DNA from: Dugong dugon
Lineage: Eukaryota; Chordata; Mammalia; Sirenia; Dugongidae
Direction of reading: 5' to 3'
Assembly (NCBI GenBank): GCA_030035585.1
Contig: CM057476.1
Coordinates: 22,862,501 to 22,926,500, forward strand
Length of the DNA: 64,000 bases
The position numbers and the translations under genes are program-made. Below are positions 10,386-21,254 of this stretch, one piece after another; the stretch's first letter is position 1, and every line of letters starts with the position of its first letter. The notes beneath the pieces were generated by a model. That model was not told where the DNA came from and searched no databases. It was given only the letters and a program-made list of their open reading frames with translations.

Positions 10386-13300
10386 TGCAGAACACTCCAC
10401 CCAACAGCAGCCAAGTATACTTTCTTTTCCAAAGCACATGAAACATTCTCCAGAGTAGACTACATATTAGGCCACAAAGCAAGCCTTAACAGAATCCAAA
10501 ACACTGAAATATTACAAAGCATCCTTTCTGACCATAAAGCCATAAAAGCAGAAATCAATAACAGAAAAAACAAGGGAAAAAAAATCAAATACATAGAAAC
10601 TGAACAACACCTTGCTCAAAAACTACTGGGTTATAGAAGACACAAAGCATGGAATAAAAAATTTCACAGAATCAAACAACAATGAAAACACATCCTGCCA
10701 GAACCTTTGGGACACAGTAAAAGCAGAGCTCAGAGGTCAATTTATGCCAATAAATGTATACGTTGAAAAAAAGAAAAAAGGGCCAAAATCAAACCATTAA
10801 CCCTACAACTCGAACAAACAGAAAGAGAGCAGCAAAACAAGCCCATGGGTACCTGAATAAAGGAAATAATAAAAATTAGAGCAGAAATAAATGAAATAGA
10901 GAACAGAACAACAATTGAAAGAGTTAACAAAACCAACAGCTGATTCTTTGAAAAGATCAACAAAATCAATAAACCACTGGCCAAACTGACAAAAGAAAAA
11001 CAGGAGAGGAAGCAAATAACCCAAATAAGAAATGAGATGAACAATATCACAATAGACCCAACTGAAATTAAAAGAATCATAACAGAATACTATGAAAAAC
11101 TATACTCTAACAAATTTGAAAACCTAGAGGAAATGGACAAATTTCTAGAAACACACTACCTACCTAAACTAACACAAACAGAACAACTAAATAAACCTAT
11201 AACAAAAGAAGAGATTGAAGAGGTAATTAAAAAACTCCCAACAACAAAAAAAAAAAGCCCTGGCCCTGAAGGCTTCACTGGAGAAATCTACAAAACTTTC
11301 AGAGAAGCGTTAACACCACTACTACTAAAGGTATTTCAGAGCATAGAAAAGGATGGAATACTCCCAAACTCATTCTATGAAGTCAGCATAATCCTGATAC
11401 CAAAATCAGGTAAAGATAACACATACACAAAAAAATTACAGACCAATATCCCTTATGAGCGTTGACGCAAAAATCTTCAACAAAATCCTCACCAATAGAA
11501 TTCAACAACATATCAAAAAAATAATTCACCATGTGGAATTCATACCAGGTATGCAGGGATGGTTCAACATTAGAAAAACAATGTAATTCATTGCATAAAT
11601 AAAACAAAAGATTAAGAACCACATGATCAATTGATGCAGAAAAGGCATTTGACAAAGTCCAACACCATTCATGATAAAAATTCTCAGCAAAACAGGAACA
11701 GAAGAGAAATTCCTCAACATAATAAAGGGCATTTATACAAAGCCAATAGCCAACATAATCCTAAAAGGAGAGAGTCTGAAAGCATTCCCCTTGAGAAAGG
11801 GAACCAGACAAGGATGCTTTTTATCACTACTCTTATTCAGCACTGTGCTGGAGGTCCTAGCCAGAGCAGTAAGGCAAGAAAAAGAAACAAAGGACATCTA
11901 AATTGGTAAAGAAGAAGCAAAAGTATTCCTATTCGAAGATGATATGACATTATACCCAGAAAACCCCAAAGAATCCACAGGAAAACTACTGGAACTAACA
12001 GAAGATTTCAGCAAAGTATCATGATACAAGATAAACATACAAAAATCAGTTAGATTCCTCTACACTAACAAAGAGAACTTCAAACAGGAAATCACGGAAT
12101 CAATACCATCTACAACACCCCCAAGAAGACAAAATACTTAGGAATAAATATAACCAGAGACATAAAAGACCTATACAAAGAAAACTACAAGACACTACTG
12201 CAAGAAACCAAAAGAGACCAGCATAAGTGGAAAAACATACTTTGCTCATGGATAGGAACACTCAAAGCGACATACATATACAATGCAATCCCGATCCAAA
12301 TTCCAATGGAATTTTTTAGGGAGATGGAGAAACAAATCACCAACTTCATATGGGAAGGGAAAAGGCCCCAGATAAGTAAAGCATTACTCAAGAACAAAGT
12401 TGGAGGCCTCGCACTACCTAATTTTAGAAACTATTATACCGCCACGGTATTCAAAACAGCCTGGTACTTGTACAACAGATACACAGACCAATGGAACAGA
12501 ATTGAGAATCCAGATATAAATTCATCCACCCATGAGCAGCTGATATTTGACAAAGGCCCAAAGTCCATTAAATGGGGAAAAGACAGTCTCTTTAACATAC
12601 GGCGCTGGCATAACTGGATATCCATCTGCAAAAAAATGAAACTGGACCCATACCTCATACCATGTATAAAAACTAACTCAAAATGGATCAAAGACCTAAA
12701 TATAAAATCTAAAATTATAAAGAGCATGGAAGAAAAAATAGGGACAATGGTAGGAGCCCTAATATATGGCATAAACAGAATACTAAACGTAACTTACAAT
12801 GCACAAATGCCAGAAGAGAAACTAGATAACTGGGAGCTCCTAAAAATCAAACACTTATGCTCAGCAAAAGACTTCACCAAAAGAGTCAAAAGACAACCTA
12901 TAGACTAGGAAAAAAAATTTGGCTATGATATATCCAATCAGGGTCTAATCTCTAAAATCTACAAGATACTGCAAAACTTCAACCACAAAAAGGCAACCCA
13001 ATTAAAAAATGGGCAAAGGATATGAAAAGGCACTTCACCAAAGAAGACATTCAGGCAGCTAACACACATGAGGAAATGCTCACAATCATTAGCCATCAGA
13101 GAAATGCAAATCAAAACTATAATGAGATACCATCTCACCCCAGCAAGTCTGGCATTAATCCAAAAAATACAAAATAATAAATGTTGGAGAGGTTGTGGAG
13201 AGACTGGAACACTTATACACTGCTGGTGGGAACATAAAATGGTACCACCACTATGGAAATCGATTTGGCGCTTCCTTAAAAAGCTAGAAATAGAAGTACC

Positions 13301-14592
13301 ATACAATCTAGCGATCCCACTCCTTGAAATATATCCTAGAGAAATAAGAGCTGCCACACGAACAGATACATGCACACCCATGTTCACTGCAGCACTGTTC
13401 ACGATAGCAAAAAGATGGAAACAACCTAGGTGCCCATCAGTGGACAAATGGATAAATATTCACAAATGGAATACTACTCAATGATAAAAAACGATGAATC
13501 CGTGAAACATCCCACAACATAGATGGATCTGGAAGGCATCATGCTGAGTGAAATCAGTCCATCGCAAAAGGACAAATACTGTAGGAGACCACTATTATAA
13601 GAACTCGAGAAAAGGCTTAAACACAGAAGAAAACATTCCTTGATGGTTATGAGGGTGAGGAGGGAGGGAGAGAGGAATTCACTAACTAGATAGTAGACAA
13701 GAATTATCTTAGGTGAAGCGAAGGACAACATACACTACAGGGAAATTCAGCATAATTGGACAAAACCAAAAGCTAAGAAGTTTCCTGAACACAACAACCC
13801 AACACTTCAAGGGACAGAGTAGCAGGGCAGGCGTCTGGGGACCATGGTTTCAGGGGACATCTAGGTCAACTGGCATAACAAAGTTTATTAAGACAATGTT
13901 CTGCATCTCATTTTGGTGAGTGGCGTCTGGGGTCTTAAAAGTTTGCGAGCTGCCATCTAAGATGCATCAACCCACTGGAGCAAAGAAGAATGAAGAACAC
14001 CAGAGACACAAGGAAAATATTAGCTCAAGAGACAGAAAGGGCCACATAAACCAGAGACTCCATCAGCCTGAGACCAGAAGAACTAGATGGTGCCTGGCTA
14101 CCACCAATGACCTCCCTGACAAGGAACACAACAGAGAGTCCCTGATGGAGCAGGGGAAGGGTGGGATGCAGAACTCAAATTCTAGTAAAAAGACCAGACG
14201 TAATGGTCTGACTGAGACTACCGGAACCCCAGAAGACATGGTCCCCAGACTCTCTGTTAACCCAAACTAAAACTATTCCCAAGGCCAACTCTTCAGACAA
14301 AGATTAGACTGGACTATAAGACATAAAATGATACTTGTGAAGAGTGTGCTTCTTAGTTTAAGTAGATACACGAGACTAAATGGGCAGCTCCTGTCCAGAG
14401 GCGGAATGAGAAGGCAGAAAGGGATATCAGCTGGTTGAATGGACACGAGAAATGTGGGGTGGAAGGGGGGAGTATGCTGTCACATTACAGGGATTGCTAC
14501 TAAGGTCACATAACAATATGTGTATAAATTTTTGTATGAAAAATTAACTTGAGCTGTAAACTTTCATCTACAGCATGATTTAAAAAAAAAAA
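10386..14592 (+). mobile_element. L1 LINE, 5'-truncated (partial ORF2 and 3'UTR)
   Basis: The element starts inside the ORF2 endonuclease region and runs through reverse transcriptase (RT) and the C-terminal domain to a 3'UTR ending in an A tail at 14581-14591. Recognisable pieces are: [19 protein letters not shown] with [14 protein letters not shown] and [11 protein letters not shown] (RT N-terminal part, 11037-11465); [13 protein letters not shown] (RT, 11671-11901); and FWEGKRPQISKALL-like text through WNRIENPDINSS (12306-12908). The catalytic FADD box is read as FEDD near 11929. The coding region has several stops and frameshifts, so it is dead. It lies antisense to MTMR3. The copy at 53281-60877 is clearly related. 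Confidence 0.95.
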
Positions 14593-15794
14593 TGAAGAAA
14601 GTAAACAAGACACAGTGGTTAAGGGAGTGAAGTGAGAGACAGCTGAAGCACATTCTCTCATAAGCTTCTAAGGTTGGTGTAGTCTCTTGTGGATGACTTT
14701 GGGTTCTACTGGCCTGGACAGGCTTGTGGGAAGCTTGGATTCTGAGGCTTTCCCTGAGTCTCCACAAAGGCAGGTGCCTCTGTAGTTCAGCTCTGTATCC
14801 GCAGCACCCCACATGGCTCTCAGTAACTGAGAACTGGGTTTAAATCCTAGCTCTGTCACTGGCTAGCAGTGGGACTTGTCAACATGCTTTACCTCTGAGC
14901 CTCCATTTTTTTTGGCTCCCAAAACAGACAACAGCCTATCCTGCCTACTTGGTGAGGTTATGAGGATCTAGCATCCCTGAAAATAAAGTAATGTTTATGT
15001 TTGTATATTTTAATTAAACAAACAAGAACATGAACCAAAAGCTTTAATCAGTGAAGCTGACTGAACAAAACTAATTGAGGAACAAAGTGATACAAGCACA
15101 GCTACATTAGCCTCAAGTGTTTAAACTGACCCAGGGCAGATCTGTAAGATCAAAGATTCAGGGTTAAAACTGAGGTCTAAAGAAAAAAACATCTCAAGAG
15201 TAAACTGCATAGGAAGAGGCTCACAACCTCTCACTGTTTAGGAATTCAAGACTTTGCTTCCAAGTCTGACATACTAGAGAGTTAGTGTTGAATCAGCAAA
15301 GTTCTAAAGTTCTATTTAAAGCAGCATAAACTTTATGGACAACTACATGTAGAGAAATAGCATGGACTTGGTCAAAGCCATTTCTGAGGGAGAAAGATAG
15401 TGTATGAGACAAAGACTATGTGAGAAGTCAGGAAGCCTGGGTTCCAGAACAGGCTCAGCTTCTCTATTTATCCTTGGTGAAGTCACCTGGCCTCTCTGAG
15501 TCTTTGTTTTTTCATCTATAGGATGAAAGGGGTGACAACAGGTAATCTAGGATTCGAAAATACCAAGATAGCAAAAGGCCATTTTATACTCCACTATTCT
15601 GCAGCCTACCCTCATACCTCTGTACCTTTGTTCATGCTACTCACTCTGTCTAAAAATTTACTTTCCCTATTCTCTAACCAGTGAACTCCTATTTAACCTT
15701 TAAAGCTTACTCAAAAGCTACTTCTAATGTAAAGTTTTCTCAAACATATATGCAAAACTCATGGCTTCCTTCTACGAAGCTTCCATACCAGTAA
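14593..15794. other. MTMR3 intron with two MIR copies
   Basis: Unique intron sequence containing MIR-like text on the plus strand at about 14825-14990 (gaactgggtttaaatcctag, ctctgtcactggctagc) and at 15428-15560 (gtgaagtcacctggcctctc, ttttttcatctataggatg). Confidence 0.6.
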
Positions 15795-15987
15795 AACCAG
15801 CTGCTATCAAGGTGATCCGAGGTGTGTCAGAGTAGAACTATGCTGCTCTATTAGAGTTTCCAATGGCTGATTTTTCAGAAGTAGACTGCCGGGTCTTCCT
15901 TCCGAGGTGCCTCTGAGTGAACTCCAACCTTCAAACTTCTGGTTAGCAGCTGAGCACATTAACCATTTGCACCACCTAGGCTTCCCT
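15795..15987 (-). repeat. AfroSINE, long subtype
   Basis: Reverse-complement SINE of the subtype whose middle reads ggctgatttttcagaagtag. The tail side shows gtgtgtcagagtagaac; the head shows ttctggttagcagctgag and aaccatttgcaccacc. The tail end is decayed. Confidence 0.88.
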
Positions 15988-16238
15988 AACACCTATCAAA
16001 CCTTATTATAGCTAATTTTAGACCCAAAAGATTATGATGCCAAATTTATTGCTCTTCCCTTTCCCTGAAAGGTAGGAAACATGTTCTATCGAACTTAGAA
16101 GAGAGATGGCACTGCTAGGTGCTCCAAAAAATATACACTGACTGAATGCATGAATGCTTAGGAGTCCCATTTCATGTTAAATGTACCTCAAACAATAGCT
16201 CAATAAGCCCCCCAGCTGCACATTTAAGGAAGACCTAC
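15988..16238. other. MTMR3 intron, short
   Basis: Unique sequence between a SINE and the donor of the 16239-16405 exon; nothing further seen. Confidence 0.5.
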
Positions 16239-16405
16239 CTGGTCTGCACAGGTCTCCATGTTGCTCTTTTTCACTCGCATAGACCTCCATGCACCATGCG
16301 TGGTATGCAAATGAGAAAAGATCTTCTATTTTAGAAGGTGGTCGGATTGCATTGTTCAATCGCTTAAGCCACTCTTGACACTGCTCAAAGGTTGAGAACT
16401 GACAC
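16239..16405 (-). CDS. MTMR3: MTMR3 coding exon, residues 98-154 (end of PH-GRAM)
   Basis: The exon has 167 bases: one base completing Arg98, 55 codons (CQFSTFEQCQEWLKRL ... KEQHGDLCRP) and the first base of Gly154. The acceptor is TTTACAAAG and the donor is CCAG|GTAGGTC. It encodes the C-terminal helix of the PH-GRAM domain (FEQCQEWLKRLNNAI) and the linker (EDLFSFAYHAWCMEVYASE) that joins it to the phosphatase domain. From memory, human MTMR3 has PPAKIED where this reads PPSKIED. The linker differs strongly from MTMR4, which supports the choice of paralogue. The reading frame is intact. Confidence 0.97.
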
Positions 16406-17397
16406 CTTTGTAAAGCCAAGCAAGTATAAATGTCAATCAGAAGACAGATGGCAATGCAATCTAAGTGAAGATACCATTTCAAGGGTGCCCACTCATACTG
16501 AAGTGGCAACTGCAGCTGAGAAAGCATCAGAGGTAGTCACACACTCATTATCGTTTACCATAAAAGTAAGTTCAACAAATTTTATCCAAGAGTGCAAAAT
16601 GTCAAAAAGAAGATGGACATGTGGAAAATTTATTTTTATAGACTAATGAAATCTCTTCTGAGACTGATTAATGACAATTATTAAAATAAAATGGACTGAA
16701 ACTGGCAACTGTTTCGTTACATATATTTTACCACAATTACAAAAATAGTAATAAAATGACCATTATTCTGTTTCATGTATGGAGTTTCATTCTACTCCTT
16801 CCATCAAAGCCTTACGGTTGTCCCTCTCAAAAATACATTTAGAGAAGTGTTTTCTTGTTTTGTTGTGATGTATCAGGTTGAACTAAAAAAACAAAAAAAA
16901 CAAAAACAAAAACAAAGCACTGCTTTTGGCCAATTAGAGAGTAATTTCAAAATCTGTCTATTCAGCAATTAGAACAAATCAACAACTTTAGGTCCAAAAT
17001 AAGATTATGTTCAAACTTTCAGCCGTGACCACCTAGAGAACAAAGCAATGTTGTTATCAATTTTAATTTTCAGTACATATAACTAAGGGGTTAAAATAAT
17101 TACTATAATATAAACTGATTTACTGAGGAATTTGTTTAAATAGTTTACCTTTTCAAACAGAAAGTGTTAAAAATTAATTAATTAACAATCAGGATTTTTA
17201 AACTGTGAGTTGTAGCCAGTATCTATCTATCAAAAGCAAGCCAAATCTCAATGGCTAAAAAGCAACTTCAATATTTATCTTAAAAAGGTTTAAGGGGTCA
17301 CCTTAAAACTCTCTCTCGCCCCACTGTGGCTGGTCAATATGCCAACATACTATGCTTCCCGGTATTCCAGAACAGGTCAAGGGGATAAAGAAAATTA
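16406..17397. other. MTMR3 intron, no recognised element
   Basis: AT-rich intron with an A/C-rich tract at about 16885-16920. No gene or named repeat is supported. Confidence 0.5.
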
Positions 17398-17526
17398 AAC
17401 CAAAACCAAACTCGCTGATGTCAAGGTGATTCCAACTCATAGCGACCCTATAGGAGCAGCTGGTGGATTTGAGCTGTCAACCTTTTGGTTAGCGGACGCT
17501 TAACCACTCCACCACCAGGGCCCCCA
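17398..17526 (-). repeat. AfroSINE with internal deletion
   Basis: The tail (gattccaactcatagcgacc) is joined directly to the head-proximal part (gagcagctggtggattt, cttttggttagcgg, cttaaccactccaccacc). About 40 bases of the usual middle are missing, consistent with a deletion between short GGA repeats. Confidence 0.9.
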
Positions 17527-17989
17527 AAGTGAACGGAGCTACTAAATTTAAAAATGCATTTTAGTCATCAGCTTGCAGCTATTATAATAAAGATTAGATC
17601 AGATGAGATCATCAATGGATGCAAAATCTAGGGAGAAATTTTGATAAAAAATAGCACATTTGCTCTGTCTTAAAGTGTTTCCCACAGACTGCTTACTAGT
17701 TGCAAGGGAGAAAAATATAGAAATTATACAGAAATCGGGTGACATCTTCCTTGACAGAGTGATTAAAATGAACATCACCAATGAGGGACAGATGAACACT
17801 CTTTGCCTCCAGCTGTAATATAACACACTGAAAAAGACACAATATCATATATACAGTATTCCAGCTGAGAATGCATAACCTCAATTTACTCATGAAGAAA
17901 CATCACACAAACACAAAATGATAAACATTCCATTAAAACCAAAGTGGGGAGGAGGCTATAATCTTCAAAAATGTAATGTCATAAAAGAT

Positions 17990-18020
<31 letters not shown>

Positions 18021-18631
18021 TATAAAAATGTTTCAGATTAAAGGAGGCTAAGGAGTTATGGCATCTAAATGCAGATCTGACCAAGACTGAACCTGTGCTG
18101 AATGAGGTGGGGGACAAAGGGGATGTGATAAAGAACACTATTAGGTCAACCAACAAAACTGGTACATGAATTGGATAAAATTACTATCAATGTAAAACTG
18201 TGAAGTTGGTAATGGTACAGTGATTATGTAAGAAAATATCCCTATTCTTAGGAAATGCATACTGAAGTATTTAGGCGTGAAGAGCCATGATTATGTAACC
18301 TGCCCTTAAATCATTCAGAAAAAGAAACACACACACACAAGCAAATGGGGTAAAATGTTATCCGTGAATTTGTACAAACAGTATACTGGCGTTCTTGGTA
18401 CTATTTTTATTTTTGTGCTTTTTTTGTAAATTTGAAATTATTTCCAAATAAAATGTAAAAAATACCTTTCAAGGTAGCAAAGTATTCTAGAATATTTCAG
18501 GTACTAATTATTCAGAAAATATTTGCAACAAGGCTGACACTCAAAAGCTGTTTTGCTAAGTTACCAGACCATGTCTTCATTCTTTAAAAATTATTTTCCA
18601 CACCAAACAGCAGCGTACACAGACCACATAC
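17527..18631. other. MTMR3 intron with long A tract and old LINE-like tail
   Basis: It contains an A run of about 27 bases at 17990-18016. Text at about 18230-18475 (ttctt ggtactattttt, gaaattatttccaaataaaa) resembles the 3' end of an old L1M copy. An ACAC run lies near 18330. Confidence 0.45.
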
Positions 18632-18714
18632 CTGACAACTTTGCAGTCTTTGCAAGTCAAATGAAGTTGAAATATATCTCGGCATTCAACACTTTCTATA
18701 AGCTGTAGTGGAAC
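18632..18714 (-). CDS. MTMR3: MTMR3 coding exon, residues 71-98 (PH-GRAM)
   Basis: The exon has 83 bases: 27 codons (VPLQLIESVECRDIFQLHL...KDCKVV) plus the first two bases, AG, of an arginine codon completed in the next exon. The acceptor is TTAATTGCAG and the donor is CAG|GTATGTG. It continues the PH-GRAM beta strands. The intron upstream of it (18715-28380) holds the TMA7 pseudogene with its inserted L1, two SINEs and otherwise mostly unique sequence. From memory, human MTMR3 has VIR where this copy reads VVR, a conservative change. Confidence 0.96.
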
Positions 18715-20383
18715 CTGCAATTAAAAAAGACAGTTTCCTTAATCAGAAAGGCACTCACCCTGCAGTCCTTCAATGTGTCCAACAAGATTGATTAGAAAGC
18801 CCTACAAGAGAAAGAAGCAAACAGAACTGAAAATTTGCCTGGATCAGTAGTACTCAAGTGATTTTACTGAGTGAATTAGGGCTTCCCTGTCTCTATCCCT
18901 GAATCAAACACCTCAAGTTATGGCCTAGCATGAAGACAACAAAGAAAGAGGAGGCACCACCTTTGGCAGAAAGAGGAACTATATCTCTCAGGCATCAGAT
19001 GCACAAGCTCATCTTTCAAAGTACTACTTTAAAAACTACAGCTGGCTGTGATTTGCACTGACAGAGAAGCTGAAGGGAACCAGAATGGTAATCCTGTCCT
19101 GCTTATAGAAAAGTGCTGCATGCAGATCAGGGTGTAAGTGGGACCATACCTGCTTCTTGCCCCAAATGACTGAGTGGCTTAAGTGTCAGCAAAAGAAAAC
19201 TCCTGAAAGAGGCTAGAGGTCTAACTAAACTGCCTGCTAGTTATGCAGAAAAGAAGACTGAAAAACAGCTGCTGGTCAGGCTTGCTGCTCAGTAGAATAG
19301 ATCCACAAGCTTCAAGAAGGAGGCAATGGGCCGCACCAGTTGTCAAAGGTCTTTAACTGGCTAGGTTTGGCTCGATTCAGAAGATCAGTTGAGGAGCTCT
19401 TTTTACAAAGTGAGGCTTGAGGTATGAAAAGCTGGGATGGTTCCCTCACTGCCAATCTGGTAAGCAGGCTCTTTTGAACACAGGATTCTGTACAACACTG
19501 GAGAAGAAACTAGAGGAAGAAGACAGATAGGAGGCAAGGTGACACCAAGATCCTCCTTCTGTTCCTCAGCCCATCCTGACACAAACCCTGGCAGGCATCA
19601 AAAAGCTCTTTCCAAACCTTCAAAAGAAAGTCTGATAAAATAATAGTGGATACTCCTACTCTTTGGAAAAGGGGTAGACCACTTGCCTCTTACACTGTAT
19701 CAAGCCTAGCCAAAATGCGGCTCCAGGAGTTTCAAGCAGCATTTCAACAATTCATGTATCCTCCAACACAGATAAAAACAAGAGAATGCTGCTTGCACAA
19801 GGTGACCCTTGTGTTAGCTGAGCCAGTTTCAGGAACAGGTTTCCTGCAATCCCTGCCCCATCATGAAGCTGTCAGAGTCAGTGGGAGAGCTACCTGAACA
19901 GGGGATGTAAGGATCAAAAAGAAGCCCAATGCTGCAAGTTCGGGACAAAGAAACAGAAACTGGGGCAGGGATTAAAGAAGAGAAGAAAATTAAATAATAT
20001 TACTCAGTTAAATAGCTAGGAGTTTCCACCTCAGGACTTCTTGCTTCTAAATCTATGATCTACAGAATTCCCTTACAATTGTAATAGGACTGGGAGTAAG
20101 AGAAAGACTAAGAAATCTTGCCTGTGTTCTGAGAAAAAGGTAGTTTTGGATCTAGTCTTAACATCAAGGCGCTGTGAGAAACTGCAGCTGCTATAGCTAA
20201 GAATTCTTTCAAAACTTGTACATCTAAAAAGGGGGGAATAAGTAATATATCAGTAGGGATAAACTGTAAAGGAGGAATAAGGAGATTAAGATAGAGATTA
20301 AAAGATGACAGTGATTTGTTCTCAGGCCAGTCCTCTGTAACAGACTTTTTTTTTTTTTAAATGTACCCCTACTAACTATCATT
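18715..20383. other. MTMR3 intron, no recognised element
   Basis: Intron of near-average GC with no exon, RNA gene or named repeat that I can support. An 18-base T run lies at 20345-20358. The left copy of the 11-base duplication belonging to the next SINE is at 20373-20383. Confidence 0.5.
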
Positions 20384-20553
20384 GGAAAACTTGGTGGCAT
20401 AGTGGTTAAGAGTTCAGCTGCTAACCAAAAGGTCAGCAGTTCAAATCTACCAGGCACTCCTTGGAAACCTTATGGGGCAGTTCTACTCTGTCTCACAGGC
20501 TCGCTATGAGTCAGAATCGACTCGACAGCAACGGGTTTGGTTTCTGGTTTTGG
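20384..20553 (+). repeat. AfroSINE with exact target duplication
   Basis: Sense-strand SINE: head cttggtggcatagtggttaa, B-box region ggtcagcagttcaaatc, middle tggggcagttctactctg, tail gctatgagtcagaatcgact and an ending rich in GGTTT. It is flanked on both sides by taactatcatt (20373-20383 and 20554-20564). Confidence 0.95.
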
Positions 20554-20564
20554 TAACTATCATT

Positions 20565-21073
20565 CCCCTCCCGCCCCTCCCCCTCCAAAAAAAGGGGATC
20601 GCCAGACTTGCAATTAAGAGGTCTGAGTTCCAGTCCTAATCTTCAGAAATTTTGCCAGTTAAAGATCTATTCCTAGATATACTTCCTGGTTTCCTTGGTT
20701 GGGCAAGTGCCTCCAACCTCCCCATAACCCCTCCCCTGCCCCCAGCCTCTGCTTTCTGAACCTCCGATGATCACAATTTAGCAAGATCCAGGCACAGGGA
20801 CTGGGAAGAGGCTGGGATGGAGTGACAGTGAGCTTTACAAACCCACGTGGAGAGGCTGTTCTCCCAGAAGTCATCTGCATCCCAGGTCCACTTCAACTGC
20901 CCTTCCTAACAGCTGAAAAACTTGGAAATCCACTAATGCTATTAGCAGCTGCCAGGTGGGAGTGGGCCAGTCTGTGCAGCTTTGCTACAGAGAATAGAAA
21001 AGCTTTACATCCTACTACTGGAACACAGCCTGAGGGCCTGTGCCCAAACTTCCAGAATAAGAATAATAAAATA
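20565..21073. other. MTMR3 intron
   Basis: Unique intron. A possible MIR scrap lies at 20605-20660 (ggtctgagttccagtccta). The stretch 20690-20900 is C-rich but shows no exon signals. Confidence 0.4.
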
Positions 21074-21254
21074 CCTCTCGTTGCTGTTGATTCCGACTCA
21101 TAGTGCCCCTACAGGACAAGGCAAAACTGCCCCATAGGGTTCCAAGGGTGTAATTTTTACAGAAGCAGACTTCCACAACCTTCCCCCGCAGAGCAGCTGG
21201 TGGGTTCAAACCACTGACCTTTCTAGTGCTTAACCACTGCACCACCAGGGCTCT
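21074..21254 (-). repeat. AfroSINE, long subtype
   Basis: Tail gttgattccgactcatagtg, middle cccatagggttccaag and tgtaatttttacagaagcag, head cttaaccactgcaccacca. The flanks aataataaaatacctc and aataaataaaacacctc look like a target duplication that has drifted. Confidence 0.92.
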
